NCBI GenBank assembly: GCA_039807745.1
Contig: JBDHRV010000122.1
Span: forward strand, 1 to 11,108
DNA length: 11,108 nt
DNA from: JAEUMW01 sp039807745
Lineage (GTDB): Bacteria; Pseudomonadota; Gammaproteobacteria; Burkholderiales; JAEUMW01
Direction: 5' to 3'
Shown here: piece by piece, positions 7,203-11,108 of the stretch
Layout of the letters: each line of letters opens with the position of its first letter
How positions within the stretch are numbered: the first letter of the stretch is position 1
Notes under the pieces: generated by a model
Told to the model about the DNA's origin: nothing
Database searches by the model: none
The model's input: the letters and a program-made list of their open reading frames with translations, nothing else
Position numbers and translations under genes: made by a program

Positions 7203-7228
7203 ATCTCGCGGCGGTGGCTGCGACCCGG

Positions 7229-7984
7229 TTATTCGGGCAGCGCTTCTTCGTCGGGCGGCAGCGCGGCGTAGCGCACCTCGAGTTCGCAGCCGTCGGCGCG
7301 CCGCCAGCGCTTCCAGTGGTCGGTGTAGTCGAACGAGCGGCGCAGCCGCACGATCGTGTCCCCTGCTTCCCAGGCCCGATAACTTCCCTGGGCAAAGGGT
7401 GCGCTGGGCTTTTCGAACACCTGGTGCGGCAGCACGGCTGACGGGAATTCTGCCGAGAGCCGACGCTGCATTCGATCGTAGGTCTCCCGGCATTCCGTCT
7501 GGACCCTTTTGACTGCCTTGGGGGTGAGATTCCTGGACTTGAGGCTCGACGTCAGCACCACCGCATCCAACCCCTTATTGAGCGGATCGAAACGGAACGA
7601 AGCGGAGAACGGAATGCCGTCGAGCACGTAGTGCTCCATCTTCATGACGACGCAATCGTGACCTTCGGCTGCGAGCGCCTGCCGGGACAGTTCGTCGTTG
7701 CAGCTCTCGTCGTCACGCTCCGCCGCCTCGCCGAACTTGCTCTCGATCGTGTCCAGTGGGGCGCCCCAAGGGATGCCCTGAAAGCCACGCGAAACTCGCT
7801 CGGACGCGGCCTGCGGCAACGGTGCGAATGTCGCTGCGGCAAGGTCGCCGAGGACCAGCGTCGCGGCGAGTGCGCTCGATGCCAGGGCAAGGCGGCTGTG
7901 GCGCCACACGCCAGCAACTTGTCGTTCGCGCTCGATGGGTCGATGAGGCTGGAAGGCTCTGCGGCCTCCTCTTTTCTGGGGCAT
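7229..7984 (-). CDS. Hypothetical exported or membrane-anchored protein
   Basis: I do not recognise this family. With the ATG at 7984 the protein is 251 aa. A basic N-terminus (about 30 residues, rich in Arg) is followed by a hydrophobic segment at about 31-52 (LALASSALAATLVLGDLAAA), then Ala/Pro-rich sequence. This suggests a signal peptide with a long n-region or a single N-terminal anchor, and a periplasmic mature part. The mature part begins with GFQGIPWGAPLDTIESKFGE (68-87), a layout seen in small secreted proteins of unknown function. Four cysteines (95, 111, 165, 233) could make two disulfides. The C-terminal half has many basic and aromatic residues (RRSFDYTDHWKRWRRADGCELEVRYA). AAGGAG 7 nt before the ATG supports this start over a longer open frame reaching 8110. 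A -10-like TATACT lies upstream at 8068-8073. It converges on the HExxH gene. Confidence 0.75.
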   Translation of the reverse strand: MPQKRGGRRAFQPHRPIERERQVAGVWRHSRLALASSALAATLVLGDLAAATFAPLPQAASERVSRGFQGIPWGAPLDTIESKFGEAAERDDESCNDELSRQALAAEGHDCVVMKMEHYVLDGIPFSASFRFDPLNKGLDAVVLTSSLKSRNLTPKAVKRVQTECRETYDRMQRRLSAEFPSAVLPHQVFEKPSAPFAQGSYRAWEAGDTIVRLRRSFDYTDHWKRWRRADGCELEVRYAALPPDEEALPE

Positions 7985-7991
7985 GCAACAA

Positions 7992-7997
7992 CTCCTT
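7992..7997 (-). promoter_or_regulatory. Shine-Dalgarno deciding the start of the 251-aa exported protein
   Basis: On the minus strand AAGGAG lies 7 nt before the ATG at 7984, ideal spacing. The open frame extends a further 42 codons upstream (to 8110), but that part overlaps the likely promoter and reads as non-coding. Confidence 0.7.
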
Positions 7998-8067
7998 GGC
8001 TTTCCGGTGTGTTCCCGGCTGCCCAAAAGGGCGAAAGAATCCCAGGGCGGGACCCGAACGGGGCAAG

Positions 8068-8073
8068 AGTATA
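8068..8073 (-). promoter_or_regulatory. Candidate -10 box (TATACT) upstream of the 251-aa exported protein
   Basis: On the minus strand TATACT differs from the sigma-70 consensus TATAAT at one position. It sits about 84 nt before the ATG at 7984 and would give a 5' leader of roughly 75-80 nt. The -35 region at 17-bp spacing (CGCCGC) is poor, so an activator or another sigma factor may be needed if it is real. The leader contains a small hairpin GCCC-TTTT-GGGC (8032-8021). Confidence 0.45.
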
Positions 8074-8146
8074 GGCGGAAACGAGTGCGGGCGGCGTCAG
8101 GCGATGCCACCCGCTCGCAGGATCGAGGCGCGCTGCGCCCCGATCG

Positions 8147-8605
8147 TCACAGGGAGGCAGAACCGGCCAGGGATGCGGAACTGTGCACCGAAGAGCGGCG
8201 GGGCTTCCGCGGGCAGGAGGCCCGCTTCGCTTGAGTGATGTCGCGAGCGATACAAATCAGGGCGAGCAGCGCCTCGTCGAAAAGCTCGCTATCGGGGTCG
8301 GACACATCGACCTCCGCGTCCTCGATACCGGGAAGCGTACCGGACTTGGCCGCTTGCGCGGCCCGTTCCGTGCACACGTCGCGCAGGTACTTCGCAGCCA
8401 GCCGACCCTGCTCCAGCTCGAACCCGGCCCAGACCACCACGCGCTCGAAATCCTTGGTGTCGATCCAGCGCAGAACGTCTCGCATCATCGCTTGACTGCC
8501 ATGCTGCGCATCGAGCACGGCCCGAAACAGCACGGCGCGCCACAGCTGGATCTCTGGCAGCATCAGGTTCAGGCCGGCGGTGCCAAAATCGGGATCGGGT
8601 TTCAT
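8147..8605 (-). CDS. Hypothetical protein, 152 aa, with Trp/Asp-Phe motifs
   Basis: Function unknown. The conserved-looking part is residues 17-75: IQLWRAVLFRAVLDAQ (19-34), then RWIDTKDFERVVVWAGFELEQGRLA (46-70). The pattern LW-x-A-V, D-A, W-I, D-F and A-G resembles, from memory, short accessory or phage-associated proteins of alpha- and betaproteobacteria, but I cannot name a family with confidence. No signal peptide or membrane segment is visible, so it is probably cytoplasmic. The middle (94-110) is acidic and the last 25 residues are Ser/Arg-rich and low in complexity. The ATG at 8605 has GGGGA about 10 nt upstream. It is 162 bp ahead of the exported-protein gene on the same strand; the TATACT box in that gap argues for separate promoters. 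Confidence 0.68.
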   Translation of the reverse strand: MKPDPDFGTAGLNLMLPEIQLWRAVLFRAVLDAQHGSQAMMRDVLRWIDTKDFERVVVWAGFELEQGRLAAKYLRDVCTERAAQAAKSGTLPGIEDAEVDVSDPDSELFDEALLALICIARDITQAKRASCPRKPRRSSVHSSASLAGSASL

Positions 8606-8842
8606 GCGTTGTTTTCCCCAAGTCCAGCCTCGCGGCCGGGAAGTCGTTGATTAACAAAAGCGTTGTCGTGCGAGCCTCTTTTCAGCAATCGCGATGCCAG
8701 CCGAGTACGACACGCGCCAGTACGCCGCGAGTCGGCGCGAGCCCCTGTGGCTCAGGCCTTTGCATTGGGAGTGGAGGTCGCGAGCGGGCGGTGACCGCCG
8801 GCTATTGCGGTCGGGCGATCGTCGTTTTTCCCGCGGGAGCGT
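8606..8842. other. Intergenic region between the 152-aa gene and the DNA glycosylase
   Basis: These 237 bp hold no gene I can support. They include two short perfect inverted repeats: GGCGG-TGA-CCGCC (8787-8799), about 44 nt past the glycosylase stop, and GAGCC-CCTGT-GGCTC (8739-8753). Neither has a T-run on the minus strand, so either is only a possible terminator. An AT-rich patch around 8647-8660, about 45-55 bp before the 152-aa gene, may hold its promoter. Confidence 0.4.
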
Positions 8843-9460
8843 TCAGTATTCGACGGGAATTGGATCGAGGCTGCGCCAGAGATACCAGGTCGCGACCGAG
8901 CGCCACGGTGCCCAGGCGCGACCGAGGGTGCGCAGCCGGCGCGGCGGAACCTTCCGCCCCTGGTTGTATTGCAGGCTGATCGCCTTTTGCAGACCGAGAT
9001 CGTCGAGCGGAAGGACGTTCGGTCGTTGCAGGTGGAAGATGAGAAACATCTCGGCGGTCCAGCGGCCAATCCCCCGCACCAGAATGAGCTCGGCGATGAT
9101 CGCTTCGTCGTCGAGATCGCTCCAGCGCTCGGCGCTTACGGTGCCGTCGAGGAAATGGCCGGCCAGGTCGCGCAGATAGGCGATCTTCCGCCGGGACAGT
9201 CCGCAGGCACGCAGTTCGACGTCGCTGCGCTCGCAGACTGCGCAAGGCGCCGCGTCGCCAACCACCGCGACGAAGCGCTGCCAGACGCTTTCTGCCGCCT
9301 TCACTGAAATCTGCTGGCCGACAATGGCACGGGCGAGGGTGGAGAACGCGTCGCCGCGACGCTGCAGCGAGATGCCAGGGAAGCGCGAGATCAGCGCGTG
9401 CAGCACGGGATCGCGAGCGGCCAGCTCCTGCGTCGCCTGATCCCAGTAGAGCGGCTTCAC
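8843..9460 (-). CDS. DNA-3-methyladenine glycosylase II family protein (AlkA-like)
   Basis: HhH-GPD family DNA glycosylases remove alkylated bases to start base-excision repair. The 205-aa protein shows IVGQQISVKAA (46-56) and the helix-hairpin-helix LILVRGIGRWTAEMFLIF (125-142). The loop LPLDDLGLQ (150-158) contains the catalytic Asp (Asp153 or Asp154, by analogy with AlkA Asp238). There is no CX6CX2CX5C iron-sulfur cluster, so it is not an EndoIII/MutY type. The length fits the short bacterial family rather than full AlkA (282 aa). The start is taken as the GTG at 9460, giving MKPLYWDQATQELA. It overlaps the upstream DUF2062 stop in GTGA (9460-9457), so translation is probably coupled. A longer in-frame reading from 9649 would lie inside the DUF2062 gene and is rejected. 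Confidence 0.9.
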   Translation of the reverse strand: MKPLYWDQATQELAARDPVLHALISRFPGISLQRRGDAFSTLARAIVGQQISVKAAESVWQRFVAVVGDAAPCAVCERSDVELRACGLSRRKIAYLRDLAGHFLDGTVSAERWSDLDDEAIIAELILVRGIGRWTAEMFLIFHLQRPNVLPLDDLGLQKAISLQYNQGRKVPPRRLRTLGRAWAPWRSVATWYLWRSLDPIPVEY

Positions 9461-10023
9461 ATGCTGGCGGAATCGCTCTTGCGCGCCCGCGAGCGGGCTC
9501 TTTTCCGCCACGCGCGGACTGCCCACACCCGCCACGCCCCGCGCACGGCGAAGTAGCCAGCCACGGCAAGCAGCAGCGCGAACAACGGCAACCCCACTGC
9601 GAGCGGTTTGCCCATCGACAGGAGCCAGTCCCACAAAGCCGGCAGCCACTCCGACCAGGGTTTGTCCGCGAGACTGAAAGGGGCCGGTGGACCGTCGTTC
9701 TCACTGCTCGTCACCCACGCGCCGACCTGATAGGCCGCGATGTAGAGCGGTACGATCGTGAGGGGATTCGTGTAGAAGGTGGTGAATACCGCGACGGGAA
9801 GATTCACCTTGAGGATGACCGAGAGAACGGTCGCCGAGGCGACCTGGGTCGGCCCCGGCACCAATCCCGCGAGCAGCCCGACCGCCACGCCCCCCGCCAC
9901 GGACCGGCGATTCAAGTGCCACAGGTTGGGATGGGCGAGAAAGCTGCCGAACCGGGCGATGAAGGGATTCCCGGTGACGCTCTCGTGGCTCGGAAGATAC
10001 TTTCTGAAGAGCTTTCTAGGCAC
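9457..10023 (-). CDS. DUF2062 family membrane protein
   Basis: The 188-aa protein begins MPRKLFRKYLPSHESV, typical of DUF2062, and has the family motifs HPNLWHLNRRSVAGG (31-45), GLVPGP (53-58) and YTNPLTIVPLYIAAYQVG (84-101). Hydrophobic segments at about 42-72, 76-105 and 138-161 suggest an integral inner-membrane protein with a strongly basic C-terminal tail (AWRKRARSRARK). The biochemical function of the family is unknown; some members are fused to or sit near glycosyltransferases. The start is a GTG at 10023 because the longer open frame (to 10452) runs through the divergent comEC promoter region and start, and its extra residues lack family character. A weak GGAAA precedes the GTG. It is the first gene of a two-gene unit with the AlkA-like glycosylase. 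Confidence 0.88.
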   Translation of the reverse strand: MPRKLFRKYLPSHESVTGNPFIARFGSFLAHPNLWHLNRRSVAGGVAVGLLAGLVPGPTQVASATVLSVILKVNLPVAVFTTFYTNPLTIVPLYIAAYQVGAWVTSSENDGPPAPFSLADKPWSEWLPALWDWLLSMGKPLAVGLPLFALLLAVAGYFAVRGAWRVWAVRAWRKRARSRARKSDSASM

Positions 10024-10295
10024 TGGTTTCCAGCAAAGGCAGTCTGGCAAGCCGGCGAACTTTACCGCAAAGCCTGTCCGCAAGACAGATTGCCCTGCCT
10101 CTGTCGAGCGCAGGTCAGTCGCGCGTCGTGCGATGAAAGTCCCGCCCGAAGTGGCCGGACCTCCGGTCAGGCACGACGCGAAACGTTGCGGCGAGACGCA
10201 TACCATCGAGCCGTGAGACACGCCGGTTCCAGGTCGACAGAAATCACGGGCGCGTGGCCTGCGCGTCGGCGTGCGCGACGAGGGAGGCGTGCGCG
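10024..10295. other. Divergent intergenic region between DUF2062 gene and comEC
   Basis: These 272 bp should hold the promoters of both flanking genes. Short exact inverted repeats are present: CTGTC-CGCAA-GACAG (10074-10088) and CCGGA-CC-TCCGG (10155-10166). TAAAGT on the minus strand (about 10058-10063) is a poor -10 candidate for the DUF2062 gene. I see no convincing complete promoter for either direction. Confidence 0.45.
10281..10287 (+). promoter_or_regulatory. comEC: Shine-Dalgarno supporting the GTG start of comEC
   Basis: AGGGAGG lies 8 nt before the GTG at 10296. No other start codon lies in frame just upstream, so this site fixes the comEC start. Confidence 0.7.
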
Positions 10296-11108
10296 GTGCG
10301 CCTGACGATTCTCGCATTCTGTCTCGGAGTCGGTTTTCTTCAGACCATGCCCGAGCTTCCATCGATAGGCGGCGCATGGGTGCTGTTGCCGTTCGCAGCT
10401 GTGGGTGCCGCTTGGCTTGGGGCATCACCGGGATGGAGGCGGTTTGCGTCACTCCTCGTTCTGGCCTGCGCTTTTGCCTTCGGCTTGCTCTGGGCGGCAG
10501 GCCGTGCCGAGCAGCGGCTGGCGGGCCGGCTCGCGCCGTCTCTGGAAGGCACGGACCTGCGCGTGACTGGTGTGATTGCCGACCTGCCGCAGACCCACGA
10601 GCGCGGCCTGCGCTTCGCCTTCGACGTCGAGCGCGCGCAGGCCGGCGCGCGCGTGCCAGGGCGGCTTCTCCTCAACTGGTACGGTCGTGCCGACGACGAG
10701 GGCGAGCGTACCGCCACCGTGCCCGCGCTCAGGGCCGGCGAGCGCTGGTCGCTGACGGTGCGGCTGAAGCGGCCGCACGGTACCGCGAACCCGCACGCCT
10801 TCGACTACGAGCTGTGGCTGCTGGAGGAGGGTGTCGGCGCGACCGGCTACGTGCGCCGCGACCCGGGCAATCGGCTGCTGGATGCATTCGTCTGGCGCCC
10901 GGGATTCGCGGTTGCCCGGCTGCGCGAGATCGTCCGCGAGCGCATCCGCCAGTCGCTTGGCGACGCCCCTCACGCCGGGGTCATCGTGGCGCTGGCCGTG
11001 GGCGACCAGCGCGCGATTCCGGCGGCGCAGTGGCAGGTCTTCACGCGTACGGGCGTGAATCACCTCATGAGCATCTCCGGGCTGCACATCACGATGGTGG
11101 CGGGCCTG
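10296..11108 (+). CDS. comEC: DNA internalization competence protein ComEC/Rec2, N-terminal part (cut by window edge)
   Basis: ComEC is the inner-membrane channel that brings single-stranded DNA into the cytoplasm during natural transformation. The frame is open from the GTG at 10296 to the window end (271 codons, no stop). The protein starts MRLTILAFCLGVGFLQ. It has two to three hydrophobic segments in the first about 80 residues, then a soluble DUF4131-type (OB-fold) domain at about 80-185 with the RPHGTANPHAFDYELWLLEEGVGATGYVR stretch. It enters the competence domain at the highly conserved ALAVGDQRAIPAAQWQVFTRTGVNHLMSISGLHITMVAGL. The full protein is usually 750-850 aa, so about two thirds, including the metallo-beta-lactamase-like domain, lies outside. 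No frameshift is seen in the visible part. Divergent from the DUF2062 gene. Confidence 0.94.
   Translation, partial: MRLTILAFCLGVGFLQTMPELPSIGGAWVLLPFAAVGAAWLGASPGWRRFASLLVLACAFAFGLLWAAGRAEQRLAGRLAPSLEGTDLRVTGVIADLPQTHERGLRFAFDVERAQAGARVPGRLLLNWYGRADDEGERTATVPALRAGERWSLTVRLKRPHGTANPHAFDYELWLLEEGVGATGYVRRDPGNRLLDAFVWRPGFAVARLREIVRERIRQSLGDAPHAGVIVALAVGDQRAIPAAQWQVFTRTGVNHLMSISGLHITMVAGL

Noticed and set aside
8787..8799. GGCGGTGACCGCC inverted repeat as a rho-independent terminator of the glycosylase
   Set aside because: The stem is only 5 bp with a 3-nt loop and no T-run follows on the minus strand. Noted in the intergenic entry but not called a terminator.
10024..10452. N-terminal extension of the DUF2062 frame to 10452 (331 aa)
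   Set aside because: The extension overlaps the comEC start on the other strand and has no family similarity; the family N-terminus begins at the GTG at 10023.
1..11108. CRISPR array, tRNA or rRNA gene, insertion sequence, toxin-antitoxin pair or phage defence operon
   Set aside because: I looked for regularly spaced direct repeats, tRNA-like cloverleaf arms, transposase motifs and paired small genes and found none. The only poorly known genes are the three between lolD and the glycosylase, and they do not form an obvious operon.

Overview
The window is GC-rich chromosomal DNA, almost certainly from a betaproteobacterium (or a close relative). The evidence is the gene content and order: an rpfE-like gene, recJ and prfB form one cluster, with lolC-lolD and comEC nearby. 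Several real genes start with GTG or TTG. I see no mobile element, CRISPR array, rRNA, tRNA or integrase. This is mostly a housekeeping region with a small accessory block, and I could not find a clear new multi-gene system in it.

Layout. (1) Positions 1-3963, minus strand: an RpfE/phosphoglycerate-mutase-like protein, then recJ, then prfB. Spacing is short (15 and 93 bp), so they probably form one transcription unit. prfB carries the classical programmed +1 frameshift and runs almost to its stop at the left edge. (2) Positions 4017-6502, plus strand: a YjbQ-type protein (divergent from the rpfE-like gene), then lolC and lolD, which overlap by 8 nt and encode the lipoprotein-releasing ABC transporter. 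(3) Positions 6503-8842: three poorly known genes. One is a 155-aa protein with an HExxH zinc-protease motif on the plus strand. The second is a 251-aa exported or membrane-anchored protein on the minus strand. The third is a 152-aa acidic/Trp-containing protein on the minus strand. (4) Positions 8843-10023, minus strand: a DUF2062 membrane protein and an AlkA-like DNA glycosylase, coupled by a GTGA overlap. (5) Positions 10296 to the right edge, plus strand: the N-terminal 271 codons of comEC/rec2, the DNA-uptake channel, transcribed divergently from the DUF2062 gene.

How the genes fit together. RecJ and the AlkA-like glycosylase act in DNA repair, ComEC in DNA import, PrfB in translation termination, and LolCD in sorting lipoproteins to the outer membrane. 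From memory of betaproteobacterial genomes, lolC-lolD is often followed closely by tatD and comEC. Here about 3.8 kb of other genes separates lolD from comEC. That block is the most likely lineage-specific part of the window and holds all the genes whose function I cannot name.
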